The translations under genes were made by a program, and so were the position numbers. The notes under the pieces were generated by a model. The model was not told where the DNA came from. It searched no databases and saw only the letters and a list, made by a program, of their open reading frames with translations. This document shows, one piece after another, positions 26,993 to 35,015 of a stretch of 64,000 bases of DNA. Origin of the DNA: Flavobacterium frigidarium DSM 17623 (GTDB lineage Bacteria > Bacteroidota > Bacteroidia > Flavobacteriales > Flavobacteriaceae); the NCBI RefSeq assembly GCF_000425505.1, contig NZ_AUDO01000001.1, positions 124,001-188,000 on the forward strand, read 5' to 3'. The stretch's first letter is position 1, and every line of letters starts with the position of its first letter.

Positions 26993-27517
26993 ATGAAGAC
27001 CATCAATAAAGTGGTTGAAATATCTGATTTTCTTGATCGCAGTCTACATCTGGGATGTAGTGCAGAAGGCTCTTTATTATTGGCGGGGCTACTTACAACT
27101 CTAGGATTGTGGAAAGCTGTTTTTAAAAGTATTTACGTCTATCCATTACTCGGTACGACTAGAGAATTATTGTACTGGATTGCTATTTCATTTTCAAATA
27201 GTTTAAGAACCGCCTTTGGAGATTTTTTAAGTGATATTATGGGTTTAAGCTATCTTACAGCTGCTATTATAACGGCTACAATAATTTTATTTATAATGCT
27301 TTTACATTACACAACAAAGATTAATACTGTCCTACTTTTTTGGATCGCCTTTGTATTTACACGACCATTTGGTGCCGCCTTTGGAGATTTTTTAACTAAG
27401 GCGGTTAGTAAAGGTGGATTAGCAATAGGAACTGGTACAGCCAGTATTATTTGTTTGCTGTTAATGATTACTTTTGTTCTGATTTCGCAACAAAAAAACA
27501 GCAAGATTTCTCAGTAG
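26993..27517 (+). CDS. COG4705-like membrane protein lacking the N-terminal half
   Basis: Membrane protein of 174 residues with about five or six hydrophobic segments. Two related repeats are visible, YWIAISFSNSLRTAFGDF and FWIAFVFTRPFGAAFGDFLT, each followed by a glycine-rich turn and another helix. From memory, COG4705 proteins run to about 250-270 residues with four such repeats; this frame begins inside the second (EISDFLDRSLHLG matches the usual ADFxDRSLGxGY). So the first 80-90 residues appear missing. It may be a natural short form or a 5'-truncated gene. Function of the family is unknown. Confidence 0.6.
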   Translation: MKTINKVVEISDFLDRSLHLGCSAEGSLLLAGLLTTLGLWKAVFKSIYVYPLLGTTRELLYWIAISFSNSLRTAFGDFLSDIMGLSYLTAAIITATIILFIMLLHYTTKINTVLLFWIAFVFTRPFGAAFGDFLTKAVSKGGLAIGTGTASIICLLLMITFVLISQQKNSKISQ

Positions 27518-27579
27518 AGCTTCCTCTTTTTTGTGCGTTATTTTATTATTCGAAAATAAATCTAACAAAAGCACTAATT

Positions 27580-27990
27580 ATGTTGAAATCTAAAAATTGG
27601 CACCAGAAACACCGAGACGATTTAGACTACGGAAGTCGCATCGCAGATTCAGTTGCTAAAGGAATGGGATCTTGGAAATTTATAATTATTCAAACAGTTC
27701 TAGTGGTATTGTGGATGGGATTGAATTTAGTTGCCTTTGTACAACATTGGGATGTATATCCTTTTATTTTACTCAATTTATTATTTTCGACACAAGCCGC
27801 TTATGCCGCACCTATTATTATGATGTCTCAAAACAGACAGAATGAGCGCGACCGTGTGCAAGCACAAGCAGATTACCAAACTAATATTGACGCCAAACTG
27901 GAAATTGAAGCGCTTGCTGCTAAATTAAACAGTATTGAGGTTGAAAAGCTAGATAAAATCATGCGTATGTTAGAAGAAATGAAGTCATAA
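27580..27990 (+). CDS. DUF1003 membrane protein
   Basis: Protein of 136 residues from the ATG at 27580; the frame is open upstream to 27451 but that part overlaps the previous gene. Two membrane segments (about 33-52 and 60-80) lie inside the DUF1003 signature, with GSWKFIIIQTVLVVLWMGLN, then YPFILLNLLFSTQAAYAAPI and MMSQNRQNERDR. A basic N-terminus and a helical C-terminal tail complete it. Function unknown; likely inner membrane. Confidence 0.88.
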   Translation: MLKSKNWHQKHRDDLDYGSRIADSVAKGMGSWKFIIIQTVLVVLWMGLNLVAFVQHWDVYPFILLNLLFSTQAAYAAPIIMMSQNRQNERDRVQAQADYQTNIDAKLEIEALAAKLNSIEVEKLDKIMRMLEEMKS

Positions 27991-28031
27991 TTTTAAATAT
28001 AGTAGTGGCTAGAAAACAAAAAAAATGTTGT

Positions 28032-28045
28032 GTAACAAATGTTAC
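28032..28045. promoter_or_regulatory. Palindromic operator candidate before the rhodanese pair
   Basis: GTAAC-AAAT-GTTAC, a perfect 14-base inverted repeat of the size bound by Crp/Fnr-family dimers, 73 bases upstream of the first rhodanese ATG. Which protein binds it, if any, is not known. Confidence 0.35.
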
Positions 28046-28117
28046 TGTAGTTTGCCGTGACAATAATTACCTTTATCTAACTATTTTCAAAGTAGCGGAA
28101 TTTTAAAATTTAAGAAT

Positions 28118-28396
28118 ATGACTGTAGAAGAAATTATAAAAAAAGATTTAGGAACCATTATCGATGTACGATCTTATGGAGAGTTTATGGGTGGCCATGT
28201 AGTCGACTCAATAAACATTGCGTTAAATGAAATACCAGAGCGATTGGAAGAAATAAAGAACCTGACGATGCCTTTGATACTTTGTTGCGCATCAGGAAAT
28301 AGATCTAACCAGGCGCAACAGTTCCTTTCGCAACAAGGAATAGAATGTTATAATGGCGGTTCATGGCTTGACGTAAACTATTACAAATCAAAATAA
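28118..28396 (+). CDS. Single-domain rhodanese-like protein, first of a tandem pair
   Basis: Small cytosolic protein of 92 residues consisting of one rhodanese domain: IIDVRSYGEFMGGHV at the front and the active-site loop CCASGNRS with the persulfide-forming Cys. Such proteins carry sulfane sulfur from thiosulfate or polysulfide. It is followed after 11 bases by a second single-domain rhodanese, with which it shares the CCASG-x-RS loop, so the pair looks like a duplication acting together. Confidence 0.9.
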   Translation: MTVEEIIKKDLGTIIDVRSYGEFMGGHVVDSINIALNEIPERLEEIKNLTMPLILCCASGNRSNQAQQFLSQQGIECYNGGSWLDVNYYKSK

Positions 28397-28407
28397 AACA
28401 CCAGTAG

Positions 28408-28719
28408 ATGATCACGTTTTTAAAAAAAATATTGGGAGTAGGACCAGCAACAAAATACGCTGAGTTAATGCAACAGTCAGCGGTTATCCTAGATGTACGA
28501 TCTCCTGCCGAATTTAAGCAAGGACATATTAAGGGAGCATTGAATATGCCATTAAACGAACTAGAGAAACTAGTTTCGAAAATTAAGAAAGATAGTATTG
28601 TTATCACTTGTTGTGCATCAGGCATGCGAAGCGCTTCAGCAAAAAACATCTTAAAAAATTCTGGTTATGAAAAAGTTTATAACGGTGGTAACTGGAGCAG
28701 CCTAAATAATAAAATATAA
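28408..28719 (+). CDS. Single-domain rhodanese-like protein, second of a tandem pair
   Basis: Rhodanese domain of 103 residues with VILDVRSPAEFKQGHIKGA at the front and the active loop VITCCASGMRS (nucleophilic Cys). The N-terminal TFLKKILGVG segment is mildly amphipathic and could touch the membrane. It is co-transcribed with the preceding rhodanese and closed by a terminator at 28741. Likely in sulfur transfer or sulfide/cyanide handling (family-level statement). Confidence 0.92.
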   Translation: MITFLKKILGVGPATKYAELMQQSAVILDVRSPAEFKQGHIKGALNMPLNELEKLVSKIKKDSIVITCCASGMRSASAKNILKNSGYEKVYNGGNWSSLNNKI

Positions 28720-28740
28720 ATACAAGAGTTTTGTAAAGTA

Positions 28741-28769
28741 AAAAGTCCCAACATAATGTTGGGACTTTT
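28741..28769 (+). terminator. Terminator after the rhodanese pair
   Basis: Thirteen-base stem AAAAGTCCCAACA / TGTTGGGACTTTT with a three-base loop. Confidence 0.8.
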
Positions 28770-28866
28770 GTATTTTAATGAGATTTATAACTTTGTAACT
28801 CTCTGTTGCATTGCATCACAAACATTGTTTTACAAATAAAATCTCATTCACAAATTAAATTTTAAA

Positions 28867-29961
28867 TTATTCGCCTAATTTAGGGTAGTCATTATATCCT
28901 TTCTCAGTGAAAGTATAAAATGTACTTTGATCTGGAGCATTAAGCGGTGCATCTATTTCAAAACGTTTTACTAAATCAGGATTTGCTATAAATGGTACGC
29001 CATAAGCAACCATGTCTGCATCTCCGTCTTCAATCACTTTATTTCCAGTTTCCTTAGTAAATCCTTTATTGATCATCAATAAACCATTGTACATAGGTCT
29101 AAAATGTTTAGCAACTTCAGTAACTGCATAAGGAACTTCGCTTACATCAGTAAAAGGTTCCGTAAGGTGCAAGTAAGCTAAACCGTAATCGTTTAATTTT
29201 TTAACAATGTATTCGTGAGTTGCGATAGTATCTTTATCAACAGTCATCCCTTGAACACCGTGCATAGAAGGATTTAAGCGAACACCCACTCTTGAATAAC
29301 TAATTACGTCTTTTAAAGCATCGAGAGTTTCAAACAATATTTTAGCTCTGTTTTCTATGCTTCCTCCGTACTCATCAGTACGTGTGTTAGAAGTTCCGTT
29401 AAAGAACTGGTGGAATAAATATCCGTTAGCAGCATGTAATTCTACACCGTCAAAACCAGCATCTACAGCATTTTTTGTACTGTTTTTAAAATCTAAGATT
29501 GTAGCTTTGATTTCGCCTACCGTCATTTCCTTAGGAGTAACTGTATCGATAAAACCACTTTCTACGTATGCTTTAGCTTCAGGATTAATTGCCGATGGAG
29601 CGTGTGGTAATTCACCATTATGTAACTCAGGATGAGATAATCTTCCTGTGTGCCATAATTGAACAAAGATTTTACCGCCTTTATCATGAACTGCCTTTGT
29701 AACTTGTTTCCAGCTCTCTGTTTGTTCTTTGCTATAAAGTCCAGGAACATTGATAAATCCAACTGCTTTTTTACTTACAACAGTACCTTCTGTGATTAGC
29801 AAACCAGCATCTGCACGGTCAGAATAGTAAATAGCCATTTGTTCAGTAGCCAAATTCCCTTCGTTACCAGCGCGACTTCTAGTCATAGGCGCCATAGCCA
29901 TGCGGTTGTTGTACTTTTCAGTTTGATATGTATACGGTTTTAATAAGGTGATATCACTCAT
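28867..29961 (-). CDS. Old Yellow Enzyme-family alkene reductase
   Basis: FMN-dependent, NAD(P)H-using ene-reductase of 364 residues. The TIM-barrel motifs are MAPMTRSRA near the start, the substrate-binding pair in ELHAANGYLFHQFF (His and Asn of HxxN), TDEYGGSIENR, and a C-terminal phosphate-binding region (YGVPFIANPDLV). The NemA/YqjM-like group reduces electrophilic alkenes, maleimides and nitro compounds. It lies 20 bases after the Rossmann-like gene at 29981 and probably shares its promoter, near an FNR-type box. Confidence 0.95.
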   Translation of the reverse strand: MSDITLLKPYTYQTEKYNNRMAMAPMTRSRAGNEGNLATEQMAIYYSDRADAGLLITEGTVVSKKAVGFINVPGLYSKEQTESWKQVTKAVHDKGGKIFVQLWHTGRLSHPELHNGELPHAPSAINPEAKAYVESGFIDTVTPKEMTVGEIKATILDFKNSTKNAVDAGFDGVELHAANGYLFHQFFNGTSNTRTDEYGGSIENRAKILFETLDALKDVISYSRVGVRLNPSMHGVQGMTVDKDTIATHEYIVKKLNDYGLAYLHLTEPFTDVSEVPYAVTEVAKHFRPMYNGLLMINKGFTKETGNKVIEDGDADMVAYGVPFIANPDLVKRFEIDAPLNAPDQSTFYTFTEKGYNDYPKLGE

Positions 29962-29980
29962 AATTTGTTGTGCTTAATTT

Positions 29981-30496
29981 TTAATTGATTTGAGAAACGT
30001 ACGTATTGAAACCTATGCCTTCAAAAATACTTGAAACAGTATCTAATGCATAAGAATCATGACCTTCAAGCAAAAATTCTTTTTCGGCTTGATCGTCAGT
30101 ATTTATATTGATAACTTCGATAATTCTAGAATGAGGAAACAACAAGTCAAAACTAACTTGATGATTGATTGACTTTGTGAATTCGTCATCATTTTCCATT
30201 ATTACGATGATTTTTGCAGTAGCTACCTCTTTAATTGTTTTAACAACGGTATCATCGTTAATGCAAAAACCAGAAAGAATAATCATATCGGCTTCCCAAC
30301 TTGCGTTTGTAGCACAAGGCATTATTTCGATAGAAGCATAACGATTTTCTGTCAAAAGAGATTGTTGAATCTTATTGACTTCATTTATATTTTTATCGAA
30401 TAATAAAAGTTGGTAGCGTGCAGCTAACTCATTCAATACCGATAAATTTCTTTTATCTGAGGCACCAATAACGGCGATTGTTTTTATGTTTTGCAT
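29981..30496 (-). CDS. Rossmann-like NAD(P)-binding-type protein, unknown function
   Basis: Protein of 171 residues starting KTIAVIGASDKRNLSVLNEL, a dinucleotide-binding-like first strand and turn, then LLLFDKNINEV with an Asp at the end of the second strand, and ADMIILSGF. It lacks a recognisable catalytic domain after the fold. I do not recognise a named family. It is the first gene of a two-gene operon with the ene-reductase and directly follows an FNR-type box, so a role in redox or electrophile metabolism is plausible but unproven. Confidence 0.65.
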   Translation of the reverse strand: MQNIKTIAVIGASDKRNLSVLNELAARYQLLLFDKNINEVNKIQQSLLTENRYASIEIMPCATNASWEADMIILSGFCINDDTVVKTIKEVATAKIIVIMENDDEFTKSINHQVSFDLLFPHSRIIEVININTDDQAEKEFLLEGHDSYALDTVSSIFEGIGFNTYVSQIN

Positions 30497-30516
30497 TTTT
30501 ATCAGTTTTAATACTG

Positions 30517-30524
30517 CAAAACTA
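30517..30524 (-). promoter_or_regulatory. -7 box of the Rossmann/ene-reductase operon
   Basis: TAGTTTTG on the minus strand, exact TAnnTTTG, 20 bases before the ATG at 30496; no -33 TTTG at the usual distance, which suits an activator-dependent promoter. Confidence 0.5.
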
Positions 30525-30570
30525 CAACCATAAGCGATAACCTACTGTTGAGGTAGATTAAGAAATGGTA

Positions 30571-30584
30571 TTGATCTAAATCAA
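30571..30584. promoter_or_regulatory. Perfect FNR-type box
   Basis: TTGAT-CTAA-ATCAA, the full Crp/Fnr consensus TTGATnnnnATCAA. Its centre is about 64 bases upstream of the inferred start of the ene-reductase operon transcript, a class-I activator position. It sits directly after the stop codon of a Crp/Fnr regulator gene whose recognition helix has the FNR-type E-x-x-S-R residues. Confidence 0.65.
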
Positions 30585-30585
30585 G

Positions 30586-31167
30586 TTACCTTCTCAAGCT
30601 AATTTGTTTCCTAACTCTGCTCAATGTTTCTGGGGTTAAACCCAAAAAAGAAGCAATCATGTGTTGTGGTACACGAGCTATAATATCAGGATAAGCGCTA
30701 GTCAATTTGAGGTATTTTTCTTCGGCAGAAGAATTAAGTGCCGCATTAACACGAGATTGAAAGGCGATAAATGCGTTTTGTAAAAGTATTCTTTGATAAG
30801 TTTCAAATACTGGTAATTTACTCATCAAGTCTTCACGGGCAGTGTAAGTAAGCAACAATAATTCCGAGTCTTCAATTGCTTCAATAGTATGTGTAGAATT
30901 GCTTCCTTGTAAAAAGCTGGCAAGATCACTAATCCACCAACCTTCAAAGGCAAATTGTATGACATGTTCATTTCCTTTTTCGTCAGTAGCATACGATCTC
31001 AAGATTCCTTTTTCGATAAAAGCATTGTAAGTGCAAACATCTCCTTCTAGAAGTAATGTTTGTTTTTTTCTTAATTTCTTCGGGATAAAAAAAGTTTTAC
31101 AAAGTTCAAATTCTTCGGCTGAAATTTTGACTTTTTCTCGGATACTTTTTTCTAGTTGTTCATACAT
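30586..31167 (-). CDS. Crp/Fnr-family transcriptional regulator
   Basis: Dimeric regulator of 193 residues from the ATG at 31167 (an ATG at 31191 would add eight residues). The N-terminal cyclic-nucleotide-binding-like beta roll covers about 25-115 (EGDVCTYNAFIEKGILRSY), then a long dimer helix and a C-terminal winged HTH, QHMIASFLGLTPETLSRVRK. E180-T-L-S183-R184 matches the E-x-x-S-R of FNR that reads TTGAT. It has no N-terminal cysteine cluster, so it is not an Fe-S FNR; the effector is unknown. A TTGATnnnnATCAA box lies immediately downstream, before a redox operon. Confidence 0.93.
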   Translation of the reverse strand: MYEQLEKSIREKVKISAEEFELCKTFFIPKKLRKKQTLLLEGDVCTYNAFIEKGILRSYATDEKGNEHVIQFAFEGWWISDLASFLQGSNSTHTIEAIEDSELLLLTYTAREDLMSKLPVFETYQRILLQNAFIAFQSRVNAALNSSAEEKYLKLTSAYPDIIARVPQHMIASFLGLTPETLSRVRKQISLRR

Positions 31168-31307
31168 GCTGGCAAGGTAATAATTCAGCATTCATTAAAA
31201 AAATGTTATTTTAAAAAACAATGCTTTTTCGAATAAAAAAACTATCAAATAGTATTAATCGTTTCAGTTGAAGTGCACTATCGCAATGGTAACAAAATCG
31301 TAAATCA

Positions 31308-31339
31308 TTTGTCTTACGCCAAAATAAAAATTACATTTG
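31308..31339 (+). promoter_or_regulatory. Promoter of the transketolase genes
   Basis: TTTG at 31308-31311, 20 bases, TACATTTG at 31332-31339; transcript start expected some 20 bases before the ATG at 31365. One of the best consensus promoters in the window. Confidence 0.7.
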
Positions 31340-31364
31340 TAACAGTTTAACTTTTACACACAAA

Positions 31365-32213
31365 ATGAAGCCTAACACACAACAATTAAACGATTTAACT
31401 ATCCAAGTAAGAAGAGACATTCTTCGAATGGTACACGCCGTAAATTCAGGACATCCTGGAGGATCATTAGGCTGTACTGAATTTCTAGTAGCTTTATACC
31501 AAAACCTTATGGAACGCAAAGAGGGATTTGATATGGACGGTATAGGAGAAGATTTATTCTTTCTATCAAACGGACATATTTCTCCTGTATTCTATAGCGT
31601 TTTAGCACGTAGCGGGTATTTTCCAGTTTCAGAATTAGCGACATTTCGTTTAATCAACACAAGATTGCAAGGTCACCCAACTACTCACGATAATCTTCCA
31701 GGAGTTAGAATCGCATCTGGTTCGCTTGGTCAAGGTTTGTCTGTAGCAATTGGTGCTGCTCAAGCAAAAAAATTAAATAACGACAACCACTTGATTTACA
31801 CACTTCACGGTGATGGTGAATTACAAGAAGGTCAAAACTGGGAAGCAATCATGTATGCATCTGCTAAAAAAGTAGACAACCTTATTGCAACTGTCGATCT
31901 TAACGGAAAACAAATTGATGGTACTACGGATGAAGTACTAGCAATGGGAAGTATTCGCGCTAAGTTTGAAGCTTTTGACTGGGATGTTGTCGACATCAAA
32001 GAAGGAAACAACCTAGAAGCTATTTTAGCTGGTATGAATGAGGCAAAATCAAGAACTGGAAAAGGAAAACCAGTTTGTGTATTATTACATACTGAAATGG
32101 GTAACGGAGTTGATTACATGATGCACACACATGCTTGGCATGGTAAAGCACCTAATGATGCACAACTAGAAAATGCATTAGGGCAAAATCAATCAACTTT
32201 AGGCGACTATTAA
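31365..32213 (+). CDS. Transketolase, N-terminal (thiamine diphosphate) subunit
   Basis: Half of a split transketolase for the non-oxidative pentose phosphate pathway. The 282-residue subunit carries the thiamine-diphosphate pyrophosphate-binding side: GHPGGSLGC, LQGHPTTHD, SGSLGQGLSVAIG and the GDGELQEGQNWEA motif with the metal-binding Asp. It ends before the pyrimidine-binding domain, which is supplied by the next gene 85 bases downstream. Confidence 0.95.
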   Translation: MKPNTQQLNDLTIQVRRDILRMVHAVNSGHPGGSLGCTEFLVALYQNLMERKEGFDMDGIGEDLFFLSNGHISPVFYSVLARSGYFPVSELATFRLINTRLQGHPTTHDNLPGVRIASGSLGQGLSVAIGAAQAKKLNNDNHLIYTLHGDGELQEGQNWEAIMYASAKKVDNLIATVDLNGKQIDGTTDEVLAMGSIRAKFEAFDWDVVDIKEGNNLEAILAGMNEAKSRTGKGKPVCVLLHTEMGNGVDYMMHTHAWHGKAPNDAQLENALGQNQSTLGDY

Positions 32214-32298
32214 TAATTTTAAATTTTGAATTGTAAATTTTGAATTACCACTCAAAATCTTTCAATTATTAAATATTTAAATCTTTGAATTTAAAAGA

Positions 32299-33252
32299 AT
32301 GAAAAAATATACAAATACAGGAAGTAAAGATACTCGTTCAGGTTTTGGAGCGGGAATGACTGAATTAGGTCAAAAAAACGAAAATGTTGTTGCCTTATGT
32401 GCCGATTTAATTGGTTCATTAAAATTTGATGATTTCAAGAAAAATCACCCAGAGCGTTTTTTCCAAATTGGTATTGCAGAAGCAAACATGATTGGGATTG
32501 CAGCAGGATTGACTATTGGTGGTAAAATTCCTTTTACAGGAACTTTTGCTAACTTCTCTACAGGAAGAGTGTACGACCAAATACGTCAATCAGTAGCTTA
32601 CTCTGATAAAAATGTAAAAATTTGTGCATCACACGCAGGATTAACGTTAGGAGAAGATGGAGCAACACACCAAATTCTAGAAGATATAGGATTAATGAAA
32701 ATGTTGCCAGGAATGACTGTAATCAACACATGTGATTACAACCAAACAAAAGCAGCTACATTAGCTCTTGCTGATCATCACGGTCCAGCTTACTTACGCT
32801 TTGGACGTCCAGTTGTACCCAATTTTATGCCAGCTGATGAGCCTTTCGTAATTGGAAAAGCAATCCTATTAAGTGAAGGAACAGATGTAACAATTATCGC
32901 TACAGGTCACTTAGTATGGGAAGCTCTTATTGCTGCAGAAGCATTAGAAGCTAAAGGTATCTCTGCTGAGGTTATCAATATTCATACAATTAAACCTCTT
33001 GATGAAGAAGCAATTCTAAAATCGTTGGCTAAAACTAAATGTGTAGTTACTGCTGAGGAACATAACATTCTTGGAGGTCTTGGAGAAAGCGTAGCTAGAG
33101 TATTAGCATTAAACACTCCTGCTCCACAAGAGTTTGTAGCGGTTAATGATAGCTTTGGAGAGTCAGGAACTCCAGCACAACTAATGGATAAATATAAATT
33201 GAACAATGAAGCTATTGTAGCTGCTGCTGAAAAAGTAGTTGCTAGAAAATAA
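32299..33252 (+). CDS. Transketolase, C-terminal (pyrimidine-binding) subunit
   Basis: Second half of the split transketolase, 317 residues. It has the pyrimidine-binding domain with [14 protein letters not shown] (Glu that activates the cofactor), the [17 protein letters not shown] helix, and the C-terminal regulatory domain ([18 protein letters not shown]). It is homologous to 1-deoxyxylulose-phosphate synthase and pyruvate dehydrogenase E1 beta, but pairing with the preceding half fixes the identification. Ends at the terminator at 33269. Confidence 0.95.
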   Translation: MKKYTNTGSKDTRSGFGAGMTELGQKNENVVALCADLIGSLKFDDFKKNHPERFFQIGIAEANMIGIAAGLTIGGKIPFTGTFANFSTGRVYDQIRQSVAYSDKNVKICASHAGLTLGEDGATHQILEDIGLMKMLPGMTVINTCDYNQTKAATLALADHHGPAYLRFGRPVVPNFMPADEPFVIGKAILLSEGTDVTIIATGHLVWEALIAAEALEAKGISAEVINIHTIKPLDEEAILKSLAKTKCVVTAEEHNILGGLGESVARVLALNTPAPQEFVAVNDSFGESGTPAQLMDKYKLNNEAIVAAAEKVVARK

Positions 33253-33268
33253 TATTCATTACCATAAT

Positions 33269-33303
33269 AAAAAGCCGCTAAATCGATGATTTAGCGGCTT
33301 TTT
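33269..33303 (+). terminator. Terminator after the transketolase genes
   Basis: Fifteen-base stem with GCCGCTAAAT / ATTTAGCGGC core, A run before, T run after. Confidence 0.88.
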
Positions 33304-33488
33304 CAATACCCATACTGCAAACAGTATTGTAGTAAAAGAATATAGAGAATTATCAATCAAACAAGGCAATTCTACCGTACTCTAGATCTACAACAAAATA
33401 CTAGTGTAGATTATTTTATTCGAAAAAACATTCTCTAGCATAGAAAAAGTGCCACTAAACATTTAGGAATACAAATAATTGTTAGAAC

Positions 33489-33527
33489 AAAAAAAAATCT
33501 CATTTCGATCGAAATGAGATTTTTTTT
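33489..33527. terminator. Palindromic terminator after the FKBP lipoprotein gene
   Basis: A perfect palindrome centred on CGATCG with AATCTCATTT / AAATGAGATT arms and A/T runs at both ends; just past the minus-strand FKBP gene stop. Confidence 0.8.
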
Positions 33528-33546
33528 GTATGCTATGAATTCAGTA

Positions 33547-34512
33547 TTATGGATGACTGTTTTTGTCTAAGTAATTTGTACCAGCAGCAAGTTCTGCTTT
33601 AGTTGTGAATCCGTCCCCATCATCGTCGATATCTAAGAAATCTGGAACACCATCACCATCTGTATCATCTGGGTTTACAGCATCTGTAGGTAGTTCATCT
33701 GCTCTCCAAACATAACCATCGCCATCAATATCTTCCAAATAAGATAAAATACCATCAGGATCTGAAAATATTGAAGTACCAACATTTCTAATCTCTAAAT
33801 CGGATCTTACCAGAGCATATAATTTAAAACTAAATACTAGAGGAGCATAAGACGGAACTGAACTTGTGCCTGTAGCATAGTAACCCAAACCCGAAGGAAT
33901 AAATATCACACCAGCACCAAAATCGCTATATGAAACTGTACCATCAGTAGTGCCTGTTGCAGTACCTGTTCTAAATTGTGGAAAAACCTCTCTCAACCCT
34001 CTAGTTTCTCCATATAAGCTTTTTGTACTTTGAGGAAATTTTTGCTCTTCAAAATCAGTTGATGTCAAAGTAGAAACAGCATCTGTTCCTGTTACTCTAC
34101 TTAAATAAACTCCCTTGTAAGATGTTAGTACATTATCAACATTACTAGGCTTATCTCCACTACCTTCTCTTAAAGCCAGATAATACAATTTATATGTCAA
34201 GTCATGTAACTTCACCTCTCTTACTAGCAATTTAGGGAAAGTAGTTTTATTTAAATATGACATTATAGAAGGCTGTGTTCCTCCTGTTGGTATTTGAGTT
34301 ATGGTAACATCTTGGTCATCAGAAAAACCAGGGTGATTAGTAATGGTGATATAATTAGAAGTTAAATATTCTTCGATATCGCTAAGATCTGTAGGATATT
34401 GTTCACTGTATTCTCTTGCAGGAGTCAATTCTATCGTATCATCACTTTTCGAACATGAAAATAAAGAGAGTGTTGTAATTGATAAAATAAAATAATACTT
34501 AAATTTGTTCAT
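33547..34512 (-). CDS. FKBP-type peptidyl-prolyl isomerase lipoprotein with Ca-binding tail
   Basis: Lipoprotein of 321 residues; lipobox LSLFSC followed by SKSDD, an acidic stretch like the surface-export signal of Flavobacteria. Residues about 120-245 are an FKBP domain, with SYKGVYLS, REVFPQF, GAGVIFIPSGLGYY and PLVFSFKLY. The C-terminal 70 residues are Asp-rich repeats (DIDGDGYVWRADE, DTDGDGVPDFLDIDDDGDGF) of the thrombospondin-type-3/EF-hand style that bind calcium. The active-site aromatic set appears only partly conserved, so isomerase activity is uncertain. Probably an envelope or surface folding factor. Confidence 0.85.
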   Translation of the reverse strand: MNKFKYYFILSITTLSLFSCSKSDDTIELTPAREYSEQYPTDLSDIEEYLTSNYITITNHPGFSDDQDVTITQIPTGGTQPSIMSYLNKTTFPKLLVREVKLHDLTYKLYYLALREGSGDKPSNVDNVLTSYKGVYLSRVTGTDAVSTLTSTDFEEQKFPQSTKSLYGETRGLREVFPQFRTGTATGTTDGTVSYSDFGAGVIFIPSGLGYYATGTSSVPSYAPLVFSFKLYALVRSDLEIRNVGTSIFSDPDGILSYLEDIDGDGYVWRADELPTDAVNPDDTDGDGVPDFLDIDDDGDGFTTKAELAAGTNYLDKNSHP

Positions 34513-34551
34513 TATAGCTGATTTTTAAGTGCGCAAGATACAATATTGATT

Positions 34552-34559
34552 TATTTTTG
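34552..34559 (+). promoter_or_regulatory. -7 box before the S4-domain gene
   Basis: TATTTTTG, exact TAnnTTTG, 31 bases before the ATG at 34591. An earlier in-frame ATG at 34546 lies upstream of it, which favours the later start. Confidence 0.45.
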
Positions 34560-34590
34560 TAAACTATTTAACTCTGATTTTATATTTTTT

Positions 34591-34983
34591 ATGCGAATAG
34601 ATAAATTTTTATGGTGTGTCCGATATTACAAAACTAGAAACATGGTTACCGAGGCATGCAAGAAAAATCATGTAACAGTAAACGGTCAAGTAGCCAAGCC
34701 CTCTAAGGAGGTTTTCCCTACTGATAAAATTACTTTCAGAAAAGATCAAATTACTCAAATTATAACTGTTTTAGATATTCCAGAAAGCCGCGTGGGTGCT
34801 AAACTGGTGGATATGTATCGAAAAAACGAAACGCCAGCAGAAGCATACCAACACCTAGAGTTGCTTAAGTTGTCTAAAGAACATTACCGAAAAAACGGTA
34901 CCGGAAGACCTACCAAAAAAGACCGTAGGGACATTGACGAATTCGGAAACGAAATTCACAATGAAGATGAAGATTCAGAATAA
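34591..34983 (+). CDS. S4-domain RNA-binding protein (HslR-like)
   Basis: Cytosolic protein of 130 residues starting MRIDKFLWCVRYYKTRNMVT, the S4 RNA-binding domain (about 1-60), with HVTVNGQVAKPSKEV. The C-terminal half is basic then acidic (GRPTKKDRRDIDEF). HslR in E. coli binds stalled 50S subunits with peptidyl-tRNA; the same role is inferred here by similarity. It is followed 32 bases later by a phosphoribosyltransferase gene. Confidence 0.9.
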   Translation: MRIDKFLWCVRYYKTRNMVTEACKKNHVTVNGQVAKPSKEVFPTDKITFRKDQITQIITVLDIPESRVGAKLVDMYRKNETPAEAYQHLELLKLSKEHYRKNGTGRPTKKDRRDIDEFGNEIHNEDEDSE

Positions 34984-35015
34984 ATTTAAATGCAATTGCA
35001 ACCAACACTAAAACT

